DNA of 64,000 nucleotides from Siderastrea siderea (GCA_964030785.1 OZ034971.1:40132804-40196803), one strand, 5' to 3'. Positions 1-11,600 are shown, counted from the stretch's first letter. Notes: a model not told the origin generated them from the letters alone. A program made the numbers and translations.

Positions 1-164
1 GCAGCTGAAGTCGCTGGTGATTATTAAGACGGTCATCATTTCGCTTTGTTACAACCTTCACTTTGTAGTGTTCTACACCATCTTTGGATTTCAACTTTTC
101 ATATTCTAAGTGTGTTTGATCACAGCATTGCTTAGGAAAATTAAACCTACAAGAAAGTTCATTA

Positions 165-3100
165 TCATTGCCTTTTTTTACGCAGACAATATGCTGTGGA
201 ACATTGTGTATGTCTTTGTACTGAATTTAACAGGTCTTCGTAATCTTTATCCCTTTTATTTGTTTTAATTTGGTCAAACTGCGCTTTACAAGGATGAACT
301 TGAGGTTTGAACCAATCGTCAGCATTGCATGGATTTTGAGTTGACATAAGAAAATCAACATAGTCACAAATTGCTTTTTCTGCCTCACGTCCCTCTTTAA
401 CTTCCTGCTGTTTTTGGAGTAACATTTCATCTGACAACTGATCTTTGGTAAGAGACTGTGCAGCAAGATATCCTTGGAGAGCTATCTGAGATAGGTCACA
501 CAAATTTGGATCAGACTTCAGTTTTGCCACTCCATGACAATGAATTGAACCGCGTTGTACAGCATATTCATACCTAAACCAATACCATGTTGCACCAAGT
601 GTTTTTTTCAGCCAATAATTCACAAATTGTTCTGTGCGTTCAGTAAAAAACCAGTCAAGTAAATGTGGATTGTTAATAACATTTGCTCTATGTTCAGAAT
701 CTGAGTTTTCACCATTGCTGCTAAAGAGGTTATGAAATTCAGGCCAATGGAACTCAGCACAAGATAAAGTCCAGAAAATTGTTGGAGCTCCAACTTGAGT
801 AATGATTGCTTTTAAATCATCTTTTGCACGATTCCAGTAAGCATTAGTTCCAGACACATTTTTAGCATAATGCATAAGTTTTGACATGAGTGAATCATAG
901 GAATGAGAGTGCAACATTTCTTTTAAGTCACTGATTGTAAGATTGGCTTCTGATGGGTTCTGCTTAAGAAAAAAATTCCCTTGTGCAAGAATCCTTCTTC
1001 GGTACAAAATGTTATAAGCCCAGTAAGCAAATCTAGGATGTGATGCAAATCTATAAACCCACTTTCCATCTATTTTTTCTGAGAACTTAATTAGATGCTT
1101 CAGTTTGGCTGCAAAAGATTGGGTGGTGTTGTTTGAAGTGTCAGACAGTAATGCACTATTAGTGGGGTCACCTTTTCCATCTGGAAATAAAGTTGGAAAA
1201 GCCATCGATGCTAAGAACTGACAATCAAATTCACTTAATGGCTCATCACCAATATTCCAATTGTATGGCTGTGGGGCATTAAGAAATTCTTCACTGATTC
1301 TCTCTTCTTCTCTTTTGGTGTCAATGTTTGTTGGAACAAAGCTACTCATTTCAGTTTGTGTGTTATAAACTTTCTCATCATCTTCAAAATTAACAGGCCC
1401 AGTGTCAATGCCAACATCATCATTTTCAACTGCACTGTCTCCACATTCAACTCTGGTAACATCGGAAAGAATTCCATGTTCTGGCAAATTAGCAAGGATT
1501 TGCTTATCTATCCTTATATTTTTATACAGTGAGTTATTAGGTTCTCCATTTTCCTTTTCACCAGTTAACCAATTAAGTGCTTCTTCCACTTTTTTGCGCC
1601 TTACTACAAAATCTGAAGAACTATTATCCTTTCCATTGATGGTAAAAATAATGACAGGCAAATCTTTAGGGCACCTGGGCAGTATATCTGCAAGCTGTTG
1701 TACATCCTGTGGCAAGGTAATAACATGCCCTTTGTATGCTCTTTGGCCACCTCTTGGTTTTGTATATACATGCATCACAGGAAATGCTCTTGCAATAAGC
1801 ATCTCTTCAAACTGAGTTAAGCCTTGTAACTCTTTTGGAACAGGGGAAGGTATCATAGAGTTCTCAATCGAAAATTTCTTAGGAACATTCTTGTCACGCA
1901 GACAACGAGAACAAGTGTAACCGACAGTATTTTTTGGCTTTGTTTTCAAAGGCCAAGCTTCATGACACACACAGCATTGATAAATCTGAAATTTTAGTGA
2001 TTTATGAAACTTCTTCATATTTTCCTGAGATGATTTTTGCTGATGGAGTTGTCCACCACATGTTGTTTCATTGTCAAAATCAATCCCATTGTTTGAAATC
2101 TGGATGTGTTTATCACCAACAATGTCAGGGGTTTGTTGTAAAACAACATTGTCTTCCTCATTTGTCTGGAAACTGCAACATTTAATTGGTGGGTTTTGTG
2201 AATTTGGAACAGATGAATCAGACTTAGAACACTCTGGTATGTCAATGTGTGGGAAGTTAGCTGGTGGGCTTTGAGAAGGCGGTAAAAATGCATCAAACTT
2301 TAAACCTTCTGGCATTTTATTCTTTGTTGTAAAATATGACTTTTCAGTGTTATTTCTACTAATCTCTGTCAGGTTCTCAAGTTCCTCATTGGCTGAAAGA
2401 TTTCTTTTTCTTGAAGGAATCACATTAGAATGTTTTCTTTTTGCTTTCTGCTTTTTGGTACCGTGCCCAATAGTTTTTGTTGCATGTGACAAAGATGTTG
2501 ATTTATTGATTCGAGAATTACAACTGATGCCACTTTCACTGTATATACTGGCATCTGGCACATTAGAATGTTGTCTTTGCATTCTTCGTTTTTTATTACT
2601 GTGCACAGCTTGTGCACCTGACAAAGACTTAGAATGACCAATTTTAGATTCACAACTGCTCTCACTTTCGCTGTCTATATCGTCATTTAACACATTAGAA
2701 TGTTGTCGTTTAGTTCTTTGTTTTTTGTCACTGTGCACAACTTTTGCAGCAGACAAATATGCAGATTCACTGATTTTAGCCTCATTATTGAAACTGCCAT
2801 TTGCACATGTTGTCAGTACATGGTCCATGCAATCAATTCCTTCACATTGGATTGGCATTTCCCACAGCTCATAAACTGTGAAAAACCACCCTTCTCTGTA
2901 AACTTCTCGTAATGATTGAAAGTTTGAAAACTCTTGCAAATTTACTGAAAGATCATCAAAATAAGGCCATTTACATGTGTTATGATTGTTAACAGCACAA
3001 GTAAAGTGGTTGTTGTGACATCGCACTACACCTCTAAGTTTATAATGAGCTCCACTGATTTCAATCTCCTCAAACACACTTATGTCTTTCATTAATGCAG

Positions 3101-3731
3101 GAGGAAATTCAATAAAAAGGAAACGCGAGTTTAATACATTCCTCAAAACAGGCTCAGTAGTTTGACTACTACAATTGGTGCAAAATAACCTTCCTGGATT
3201 TGTATGCATTTCAGTAACAAAAAGAGGCCACATATCGTTATCTAAACCCAACTGGTTTAATCCATATGCTGTAACTACTGTCAAAAGAATACTGCTATTC
3301 AAAGTCACAAAACTCGAGCATGAGCTACAAAATGAATCAAATGTTCTCAGTGTCATGAAAAGGTTCTCTTCCTCATCATTGAGATAACCAAATGTCCTTT
3401 TCTCAAATATCTGGCTAAAACAGGCATTACAATCCCTAGCCGCAAATGAACTACAAAGGCCTATGATGTATGACCAAACAGGCTCGCGAATTTCCCTCAA
3501 TAATGAACTGTCTTCTTTCGAAGACATATAATGTGAACAGACATTGAATAACAGGTCTGTAAACTCATTCCTAATACGTAGATTTGATAAATATGGAAGA
3601 AACAAATGCGTAGAGATTTCCAGAAAAGTATCAACAGCACATGAATAAATACCAGGGTTAACAAAGACAGAATTCATAAAGTGCCCTCTTCGAATTGTAA
3701 CCACCGACTTGTTTATCTTTGAGAGTGACAT
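165..3731 (-). CDS. Helitron Rep protein with N-terminal USP-like cysteine protease domain (partial, frameshifted)
   Basis: The first ATG is at 3731, giving 1188 residues before a stop at 165. Residues about 20-265 resemble a ubiquitin-specific protease (C19) fold: a Cys box around Cys31 (GIYSCAVDTF), two CxxC pairs (Cys134/137, Cys183/186) as in the USP zinc finger, and a His box with His241 (NNHFTCAV) followed by Asp258. The middle is low-complexity with about three repeats and basic tracts, then a CxxC...CxxC zinc-binding segment. The C-terminal third is Helitron-like N domain: WTLSCAEFHWPEF and the HUH motif IHCHG near residue 1065, consistent with a rolling-circle nuclease. Beyond the stop, coding resemblance continues in another frame to position 1 (CRFNFP and RND motifs), so the stop comes from a frameshift in a seven-base A run (173-179). 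The helicase domain would lie left of the window. Rep identity is confident; the protease assignment is motif-based. Confidence 0.8.
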   Translation of the reverse strand: MSLSKINKSVVTIRRGHFMNSVFVNPGIYSCAVDTFLEISTHLFLPYLSNLRIRNEFTDLLFNVCSHYMSSKEDSSLLREIREPVWSYIIGLCSSFAARDCNACFSQIFEKRTFGYLNDEEENLFMTLRTFDSFCSSCSSFVTLNSSILLTVVTAYGLNQLGLDNDMWPLFVTEMHTNPGRLFCTNCSSQTTEPVLRNVLNSRFLFIEFPPALMKDISVFEEIEISGAHYKLRGVVRCHNNHFTCAVNNHNTCKWPYFDDLSVNLQEFSNFQSLREVYREGWFFTVYELWEMPIQCEGIDCMDHVLTTCANGSFNNEAKISESAYLSAAKVVHSDKKQRTKRQHSNVLNDDIDSESESSCESKIGHSKSLSGAQAVHSNKKRRMQRQHSNVPDASIYSESGISCNSRINKSTSLSHATKTIGHGTKKQKAKRKHSNVIPSRKRNLSANEELENLTEISRNNTEKSYFTTKNKMPEGLKFDAFLPPSQSPPANFPHIDIPECSKSDSSVPNSQNPPIKCCSFQTNEEDNVVLQQTPDIVGDKHIQISNNGIDFDNETTCGGQLHQQKSSQENMKKFHKSLKFQIYQCCVCHEAWPLKTKPKNTVGYTCSRCLRDKNVPKKFSIENSMIPSPVPKELQGLTQFEEMLIARAFPVMHVYTKPRGGQRAYKGHVITLPQDVQQLADILPRCPKDLPVIIFTINGKDNSSSDFVVRRKKVEEALNWLTGEKENGEPNNSLYKNIRIDKQILANLPEHGILSDVTRVECGDSAVENDDVGIDTGPVNFEDDEKVYNTQTEMSSFVPTNIDTKREEERISEEFLNAPQPYNWNIGDEPLSEFDCQFLASMAFPTLFPDGKGDPTNSALLSDTSNNTTQSFAAKLKHLIKFSEKIDGKWVYRFASHPRFAYWAYNILYRRRILAQGNFFLKQNPSEANLTISDLKEMLHSHSYDSLMSKLMHYAKNVSGTNAYWNRAKDDLKAIITQVGAPTIFWTLSCAEFHWPEFHNLFSSNGENSDSEHRANVINNPHLLDWFFTERTEQFVNYWLKKTLGATWYWFRYEYAVQRGSIHCHGVAKLKSDPNLCDLSQIALQGYLAAQSLTKDQLSDEMLLQKQQEVKEGREAEKAICDYVDFLMSTQNPCNADDWFKPQVHPCKAQFDQIKTNKRDKDYEDLLNSVQRHTQCSTAYCLRKKRQ
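2421..2760 (-). repeat. Coding minisatellite inside the Helitron protein (about 3 units)
   Basis: The string CACATTAGAATG recurs at 2421, 2559 and 2691, spacing 138 and 132 bases, i.e. multiples of three. Each unit encodes a basic KK/KR cluster followed by HSNV and a Ser/Glu-rich stretch. Because the period keeps the frame, copy number can change without breaking the protein. The basic clusters could serve as nuclear-localisation signals; that is inference. Confidence 0.7.
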
Positions 3732-4263
3732 ACTCTCGAAATTGATATAACAAAACTTTATATCTCTTTCCGACAATATCGATGCAACTCTGAGTTTTCA
3801 GTGTTTCAAACGTTTGAGTTGAGATTCATCATTCTGTTCTGACATAAGCTTACTTGCGATCTGTTGGATCGAGTCTGTCGACCCCGTTGCTGATTTGTGT
3901 CTGACAAACCAAATTTATTCAGTACTGTTGATTGAATTCAAAGAAATCACTGAAGTGCAAAATACTCACCTTAAAATGCTTCTTGAAGATGGCGAAACGC
4001 AAACTCGTAGATGCAAGATCTTCAAACTAAGCTGCAAGATGCTGCTAGAAGATGGCGAAGATCGAAGGTGACGAAACGCGACCTCGTGGTTTCAAATACC
4101 CGACACCACCGTGCGCGCTTGCTAAAATATTACCCGAGACGACCGTGCGCGCCTGGTTTCGTCAAATCGAGAACGCTTCGCCCAATACAAACACATTTCT
4201 TACTTTTTCAACAACAAATATTCTTTGTCCTTGTATGTATACACCCGGGGACTTCTAGGGTGC

Positions 4264-4304
4264 CTCCTCGGGTTTTGGCCTCTGGGCCAAAACCCTGCGG
4301 GGGC
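4264..4304. other. Perfect 11-bp hairpin near the Helitron 5' side
   Basis: GGGTTTTGGCC (4270-4280) pairs with GGCCAAAACCC (4285-4295) across a TCTG loop, and the flanking bases extend the stem imperfectly. It lies between the Rep gene and the boundary with the duplicated block. Helitrons carry terminal hairpins, usually at the 3' end, while this is on the 5' side of the minus-strand gene, so its role is open. Confidence 0.6.
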
Positions 4305-4336
4305 AATAAAAAGGGTAGGTCGATCACCAACTTAGT

Positions 4337-5945
4337 TTTTCAGATAACTGGCAAAAACTGAAATTTGGAAGTTCTTTTTGTGGGCCTTGGTGTTGCCATG
4401 GTAATGGCTATGACGTCACAATCAGCCTTAAAATATTGCCCGTCAAAAGAGGTGTTAGGAGATGCATGGTTTGCCTACATTGTCACAAATACTTTTTTGT
4501 ACCCGTTCCTCGTTTCAAAAGGATTAAAACAATTAAAAACCCTTTTGAGCCACCTTAAAACACATGCCCGATACAAATATGACAATGAATTTGCAAGCAA
4601 TTCAGTGTTTGCGTAAACCAAAGCCAATACATCACACTTATTATAAAAAAACATAAATTACGGTAAGCACGAAATAATAACCATATTTACTAGGCTAGTG
4701 TATAAACACAGGAGAGGGACTCTCATTTAAAAGTGACAGAGATACTTGTTGGAGAATGAATACTAAGGAAAAAACAAGAAAGAAAGAAATCCCTCAATGC
4801 ACCAGTATCACGTTTTAAGCACATGATACCAGTTTATTTTTAACCTGAGTAAATAATAAAAAAAACATTACCTTAAAAAACATTAGCACTGTTTTAGTAT
4901 TTACCTTGTACCATACAAGGTAAAATACCATAATATACAGTATAGCTACGACTTAGTAAATGTTGAAACTGAACAACCTTATAGTTGTACCAAAATCGTA
5001 TTTTAAATCCTGAAAGGTACAATGTCCAGTCATTCCGGTTACTTTTAAATAACAGACCCCCCCCCCCCCCCCGGCCCCTTGGATGCTAATCTAGGATGTC
5101 AGTTATACAGGGTGTGTTTAGCTGTATCACTCCTGTCACTTTTAAGCAAATAGTTCCCCACTACCCTCCTTCCATGAAAAACTATTATTATTGAACAATT
5201 ATTCCACAAGGAACTATTTCATTGGATAATTAGTGAAAAATAAACAACTCCTATCGAACAGGTGCAATTGAAGTTGTTTTATTAAATTGTTGCTGATTTT
5301 TTTTGTCTTCTTTTTGGACAAAATGTTCGTTTCACAGATAAACTTTTGAATGTTGCGGCACCTGACATAGCATCCATTGAGGCATTAAAAGCAAGGCTAT
5401 TCACAGATAAAGTGTGTACAGTGTTCCAATGATAGACTGTTTTCAACCCTTTCTTTAGACCCTTCGGGATAGTCTAGAGCTTAAGCCATCAACAATTTGC
5501 TCATGGTGAAACTGTAGCGAGGAGAAAAGACGACAAGAGACTGCCCCCCCCCCCCCCCCACCCCTCGGCTCTTGGATCCAGGTTTAGGCTTTCTTCACTT
5601 TTTTTTCCCCACTCTCGGCTATCCATAAAGGGACGTCTTGCTTAAGTAGTTTAACCAAATGAATAAAACATAATTTTAAAAATCGTATGACTTAAGCTTA
5701 CATACAAGAGTGTAAACAGTTCTTTACAAAAAAGACTGATGGTTAAACTTCAGTTAAATATTATAAACTGCCTAATAGATTAAATATTCAAAAGTGAATT
5801 ACAGGTTCATCGTGGCCTCACTGAGTTCTTTTGACCAAAAAGCCACAGCTAGTTCACATGCATCTCTTACTACAAACTATATAAAGCACCTGTCACTTAA
5901 GTGATAACTGTATAATTTGCCAACTAATTACACTGTAATTGAACG
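4337..5945 (+). repeat. Block A, first copy (left arm of a long palindrome)
   Basis: This block is nearly the same as 39274-41295 in direct orientation and as 6290-8147 in inverted orientation. Shared landmarks include the stretch at 4365-4616 (open for 83 codons but repeated, no coding evidence), the CACAGGAGAGGGACTCTC string near 4710, and the sequence around 5128-5380 matching 6850-7130 inverted. It carries homopolymer C runs at 5058 and 5545. I see no gene in it. Confidence 0.85.
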
Positions 5946-8147
5946 ACAAGCCATTTGACATCCGGGCTAAAAAATGTTTGGATTCATACATGTACACAAG
6001 ATTAACATTTGTCTTGCTCTAACAATATAATGTGGGATCAACAAGGGGGGTTAGTAATTCCTCCTAAAATATGCTGTTAAAGAAAAACTAGTTATTTGGC
6101 TTGTCCAAATGTTTATAATCTATGTTTTTCTCCGGGGACTGAGGGGAGGGGCCGGGAGCATCATGGGGGACCAAAAGTGGCCTGGCTGATACTTGTCCAT
6201 TGAGACTTCTTGTTAACAACGAAGTGAATATCATTGCATTATTTTCCTTATCAATTACGTACACGATGTAATTAGTTGGCAATACAGTTATCACTTAAGT
6301 GACTGGTGCCTTATATAGTTTGTAGTAAGAGAATCATTAGATGCATATGAACTGTGGCTTTTTGGCAAAAAGAACTCAGTGAGACCATGACAAACATTTA
6401 ATTCACTTTTGAACATTACTTATTAGGCAGTTTATTATATAAATACTGAAGTTTAACCACCAGTCTTTCTTTATATTAAATAGTTGATTACCCTCTTGTA
6501 TGTAATCTAATTTACCATAAGTCATAATTGTTTAAATTATATATTTTTTTAAAAACTCTAAATCTAGTTTTCTCATTTGATTAAACTACTGGAGGTTCCT
6601 TTCTGGATAGCCAAGAGCAAGGAAGAAAAAAGCGAAGAAAGCTGAAACGCGTGTCCAAGAGCTGAGTGGGGATTAGTCTCTTGTCGTCTTTTCTTATCGC
6701 TACAGTCTCACGATGAGCTCACTGGTGATGGCCTGTGCTATCGACTATCCCGAAAGGGTCTAAAAAAGGGTTTAAAGATTTTAAGGGTTGAAAACAGTCT
6801 ATCATTGGAACACTGCACACACCATCTATGAATAACCATGATTTTTGCCTTAACGGATGCTATGTCAGGTGCCGCAGCATTCAAAAGTTTATCCGTGAAA
6901 CAAACATTTGTCCAAAAATAAGACAAAAAAATCAGCAACAATTTAATAAAACAACTTCTATTGAACCTGTTCGATAGGAGTTGTGTAATTATTTCACTAA
7001 TTATCCATTGCAATAGTTCCTTGTGGATTAATTGTTCAATAATATTTTTTATGGAAGGAGGGGTGAGGAACTATTTGTTTAAAAGTGACAGGAGTCATTA
7101 AGCTAAACACACCCTGTATAACTGACACCCTATAGATTGACATCCAGGGGGGTGGTCTGTTATTTAAAATTAACCGGAATGACTGGACATTGTACCTTCC
7201 AGGTTTTAAAATACGATTTTGGTACAACTACACGTATAAGGTAATTGTTCAGTTTCAACATGCGTTTAATAAGTCGTAGCTAAACTGTATATTATGGTAT
7301 TTTGCCTTGTGTGGTACAAGGTAAATATACCAAAACAGTGCCATCTAACATAACTCAGTTGATTTGATTGCCAATGATGTAGAATACTAAACAGTTTTCA
7401 GTTAATGTTTTTAATTTTTTTTTTGTTATTTAGTGTGCTGGGTAAAAACAAACTGGTGTCATGTGCTCAAAACGTGATACTCAGGTGCCTTGGTGGGTTA
7501 ATCTTTCTTTCTTGTTTTTCCCTTATATTTCATTCTCCAACAAGTATCTGTGCCATTTTTAAATGAGAGTACCTCTCCTGTGTTTCTTCAGTAGTCTATA
7601 GGTAAATACAGTTATTATTTCTTGCTTGAAATTTATGTTTTTTATAATAAGTGCCATCTAACATAACTCAGTTGATTTGATTGCCAATGATGTAGAATAC
7701 TAAACAGTTTTCAGTTAATGTTTTTAATTTTTTTTGTTATTTAGTGTACTAGGTAAAAACAAACTGGTGTCATGTGCTCAAAACGTGATACTCAGGTGCC
7801 TTGGTGGGTTAATCTTTCTTTCTTGTTTTTCCCTTATATTTCATTGTCCAACAAGTATCTGTGCCATTTTTAAATGAGAGTACCTCTCCTGTGTTTCTTC
7901 ATTAGTCTATAGGTAAATACAGTTATTATTTCTTGCTTGAAATTTATGTTTTTTATAATAAGTATGAGGTATTTGCTTTGGTTTTTGCAAGCATTGAATT
8001 TCTCTCAAATTCATCGCCATTTTTGTATCAGGCATGTGTTTTAAGGTGGCTCAAAAGGGTTTTTAATAAAATATTGTTTTAATCCTTTTGAAATGAGGAA
8101 AGCTGTTACAAAAGAGGATTTCTGACCATATGGGCAAACCATGCATA
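5946..8147 (-). repeat. Inverted copy of block A plus the start of block D (right arm of palindrome)
   Basis: Read on the minus strand, 8147 to about 6290 follows block A, and 6290 to 5957 follows the first 330 bases of block D (compare 41296-41640 and 21309-21640). Together with 4460-5945 this forms a palindrome with arms of roughly 1.5-1.9 kb and an asymmetric loop of about 330 bases. It is the proximal end of an inverted insertion reaching to 21308. No gene is seen. Confidence 0.8.
7338..7962. repeat. Tandem duplication, two units of about 313 bases
   Basis: GTGCCATCTAACATAACTC begins at 7338 and again at 7651, and the two units match almost base for base, differing mainly by the length of a T run and a few substitutions. 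Blocks A at 4337 and 39274 have only one unit, so the duplication is specific to this arm. Confidence 0.9.
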
Positions 8148-8436
8148 TAGTATTTACTCGATTAAATGCTGCCCTCAAATAAACACCGCCCTCGATTAAA
8201 CGCCGGAGATGGAAGCAAAATTACCAATAAACATCGCCCTCGAATAAACACCGCACCCAATCAGAAGAATGCAGCGTTTATTCGAGGATTATAAGAATAA
8301 AAATAGCAAGTATGGAACAACATAACAAGCACGGTATAACAAGCACGGTAAGATTCGAGACAAAGAAGCGAGACATTCAAACTTTAAACATGTTTCTATT
8401 TTACCTAATATTTTACAAATGATTTACCGTATAATT
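8148..8436. repeat. Short-motif repeat element (AATAAACRCCGCCCTCG type), left part
   Basis: Variants of the motif CTCGAATAAACACCGCCC recur several times between 8157 and 8290 and again at 12818-12860, on the other side of the Gypsy insertion, suggesting one older element of about 370 bases that the Gypsy element entered. It also replaces the outer end of block A here. No coding sequence. Confidence 0.65.
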
Positions 8437-8540
8437 TGTCATGTATGCTGTCATCAAATTGTACCATAGGCATGATGGGTAAAAAATATACCACGAGGTT
8501 TTTGAGTCAAGATGGCGTACCAAATGTAAAATACATGTCA
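8437..8540 (+). repeat. 5' LTR of Gypsy element
   Basis: It is 104 bases long, from TGTCATGTATG to ACATGTCA, and is very short for an LTR. It differs from the 3' LTR only near its end (A at 8533, C at 12771). Confidence 0.95.
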
Positions 8541-8553
8541 TGGTGTCAGTAAG
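8541..8553 (+). other. Primer binding site
   Basis: TGGTGTCAG directly abuts the LTR end and begins with TGG, complementary to a tRNA 3' CCA. An ATG at 8540-8542 overlaps the LTR/PBS junction, but the ATG at 8618 is a more natural Gag start. Confidence 0.7.
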
Positions 8554-8617
8554 TAAAGGAAATACCCCGAGCTTCAGTAAAGATTCGCTTTACATATCGA
8601 AGGACGAAAGCGACGAA

Positions 8618-11600
8618 ATGGATGGAAATTCTGCAGGCAGCACTCCAAAGATGGATTGGACGAGCAGAGATTTGCCGACCGCGTGGAAAGCATTCAGGCA
8701 ACACTGCGAGTTCACGTTTGGAGGACCTCTTAAGCGGAAAAGTGAAGAAGAAAAATGCAATTACCTGATGATTTGGATTGGAGACAAAGGTCGTGACATA
8801 TACAATACGTGGGAACTCACTGCAGAAGAAGCGAAGAAACTCGACACGTATTATACATAGTACGAAGCGTATGTGAAGCCCAAATCAAACAAAGTGTTTG
8901 CACGTTACAAATTCCACCAGAAGGTTCAACAAGAGGGTGAGTCATTTGAAAAATTTCTCACTGATTTGAAGTTACTAGTTAAAGACTGTGGTTATGCAGA
9001 CCCTGATGAAATGGTTCGAGATAGAGTGGTTATTGGGTGCCATGCTACCAAAACAAGAGAAAAGCTTATTCAGGAAGGTTCAGACCTTACTCTTGAAAAA
9101 GCAATTGACATTGCTAGAACTGACGAGATGTCTAAAGCACAATTGAAAACCATGACAACTGAGAATCCTAGCATTAACAGTGTAAATCAGAAGAAACAAA
9201 AAAGCCACAAGAAAACAAAGTCTGGCAGAGAGAAATTCACAAGCAAAGATTGTAGTAGATGTGGTTTTCAACATGACAAAGGAAAATGCCCTGGACAAGG
9301 AAAAAGATGTGCCAAGTGTCAAAAGTTGAACCATTTTGCCAGTGTTTGTCAATCTAAGATCACAGTTCGGAAAGGAATACACTATGTAGAAGAAGCTGAA
9401 GATAGTGATGAAGAGCTATTTGTTGGATGCATCACTTCAGTTAATGTAGTAGATATGGGAGAGTGGTACGAAGACCTAAGAATTCAAAGCAAAACTGTCA
9501 AGTTTCAACTAGACACTGGTGCAAAAGTCAATGTCATTTCTGACAAAGTTATACAAGACCTTGACATCGAGTGCCACTATGAAAAGACCCTGGTTAGGCT
9601 TAAGTCGTATTCAGGTCATCAGATTCCAACTAAAGGAGTGGTAACATTGCCTTGTGAATACAAAGGTAAAGTGTTCCATGTGAAACTTCATGTGATTGAG
9701 ATTGAAGCACCTTCAGTACTCAGTGCGCAAACCTGCAAAGAAATGGGTCTACTTGCTAGAATACATTCACTTCAGCAACATGACATTCCAGAGCGCCCCA
9801 CTGACTTGGATCAAAGCATCCTTGTTGAATACCCAGATTTATTTCAAGGTCTTGGGTGTCTTCCCGGAGAACACACAATCAAGTTGGATCCAAGCGTTCC
9901 TCCTGTAGTTCATCCTCCAAGGAAAGTACCCGTGTCCCTCAAAGAAAAGATTAAAGATGAACTTGACCGTATGGAGAAAGCAGGTGTGATTGTCAGGCAG
10001 ACGGGACCTACTGACTGGGTGAACAGTATGGTAGCTGTGGTGAAACCTAACAAGATCCGTATTTGCATAGACCCCAGAGATTTAAATGCAGCCATTAGAA
10101 GAGAGCACTTTCCAATGACAACAATAGAAGAAGTTGTTGCTAGCATGCCTCAGGCCAAAGTGTTTTCAGTTCTAGATGCCACATCAGGGTACTGGCAGGT
10201 GAAGTTAGACGAGGAAAGCTCAAAGTTATGCACTTTCAACACACCGTTCGGAAGATATCGCTTCACGAGGTTGTCGTTTGGAATAAAGTCAGCTCCTGAA
10301 GTTTTCCAGGACTGCATGCCTGAACTGTTTGCAGATGTGGATGGTGTGAAAGTGATAGTGGATGACTTCTTAATATGAGGAAAAGATGATGATGAGCATG
10401 ACGCGAGACTAAAGCAAGTGTTAGACCGAGCACGAGAAGTCAATCTCAAGTTCAACGCCAAGAAATGCCGAATCAGGCAAGAAGAAGTCGCGTATGTTGG
10501 TCATGTCCTAAGTAAAGATGGCTTAAAACCAGATCCTGAGAAGATAAGGGCAGTACAAGAAATGAAACCCCCTCAGAACACTAAGGAACTTAAGACATTC
10601 TTTGGACTCATTCAGTATCTTGGAAAGTTTATGCCCAACATGGCTACAGTAAGTGCACCACTTATAGAATTGCTAGAGAAGAACATTGCTTGGCACTGGG
10701 ACCAAGAGCAAGACGCAAGCTTTGAAAGACTCAAGCAGATGGCCTCGTCAACACCGGTACTTGGATACTACGGTCCAAGCAAACCATTAACCCTATCAGT
10801 TGATGCTAGTTCCAAAGGGTTGGGTGCAGTCCTGTTGCAAGATGGAAAACCCTAGCCTATGCATCAAGAGCCCTCACTCCAACACAAGAGCGCTATGCCC
10901 AGATTGAAAAGGAAACCCTCGCAATTGTGTATGGAGCACAGAAGTTTCATCAGTTTATCTATGGAAGACCAACGCATGTACAGTCAGACCACAAGCCATT
11001 GCAGTACATTTTAAGTAAGCCTTTGCATCAAGCACCACTCAGACTGCAAAAGATGATGCTGACACTGCAACGGTATGACTTGAAGGTCAAATATCTTCCA
11101 GGTTCAGAACTTTCTGTAGCCGATGCATTGAGCAGATCATACCTGCAAAAGACTACAGAAATCCTCATTCCAGACCTTGAAGTGAATGAAGTTCAGCTCA
11201 CTGCGCACCTTCCCATTTCACCAGAGAAGTATGCAGAGTTCCAGAAAGCCGCTGCAGACGATCCAACCATGCAAGCCTTAAGCACCGTAGTCCTAAATGG
11301 ATGGCCTGGAAACAAGGAAGAGTTACCCGGCAATGTCCGCGAATATTGGTGCTACAGAGATGAAATTTCATCAGTTGATGGTCTCCTATTTAAAGCACAG
11401 AAGCTCATTGTTCCCCAGAGTATGAGAAAGGAAATGCTAGACCGCATCCATGAATCACATCAAGGTATTGTGAAATGCAAACAGCGTGCTCGAGACATTC
11501 TATTTTGGCCCGGAATGTCCTCACAGATTGAAGATAAAGTGTCCAAGTGTTTGTAACCAGTTCCAGAGAGCTCAACCCAGAGAGCCAATGATAATTCACG

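Larger units (their letters stand above)
1..4336 (-). mobile_element. Helitron-type rolling-circle transposon, partial (5' portion)
   Basis: The minus strand encodes a Helitron Rep-type protein from about 3731 down to the left window edge, so the element runs off the window and its helicase and 3' end are not seen. The right limit is set by homology: from 4337 onward the sequence matches the block at 39274, whereas 39090-39273 has nothing like 3777-4336. The exact 5' terminus was not identified. The 3777-4336 stretch holds no recognisable gene other than a strong hairpin near 4270. Family assignment rests on the Rep motifs described for the CDS. Confidence 0.75.

Noticed and set aside
4365..4616. 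83-codon open frame, also at 39302-39484, as a conserved small gene
   Set aside because: It lies in repeated block A, and the second copy has a one-base change that ends it early; similarity is explained by the duplication at DNA level.
7338..7962. CRISPR-like or satellite array
   Set aside because: There are only two directly adjacent 313-bp units with no spacers; it is a simple tandem duplication.
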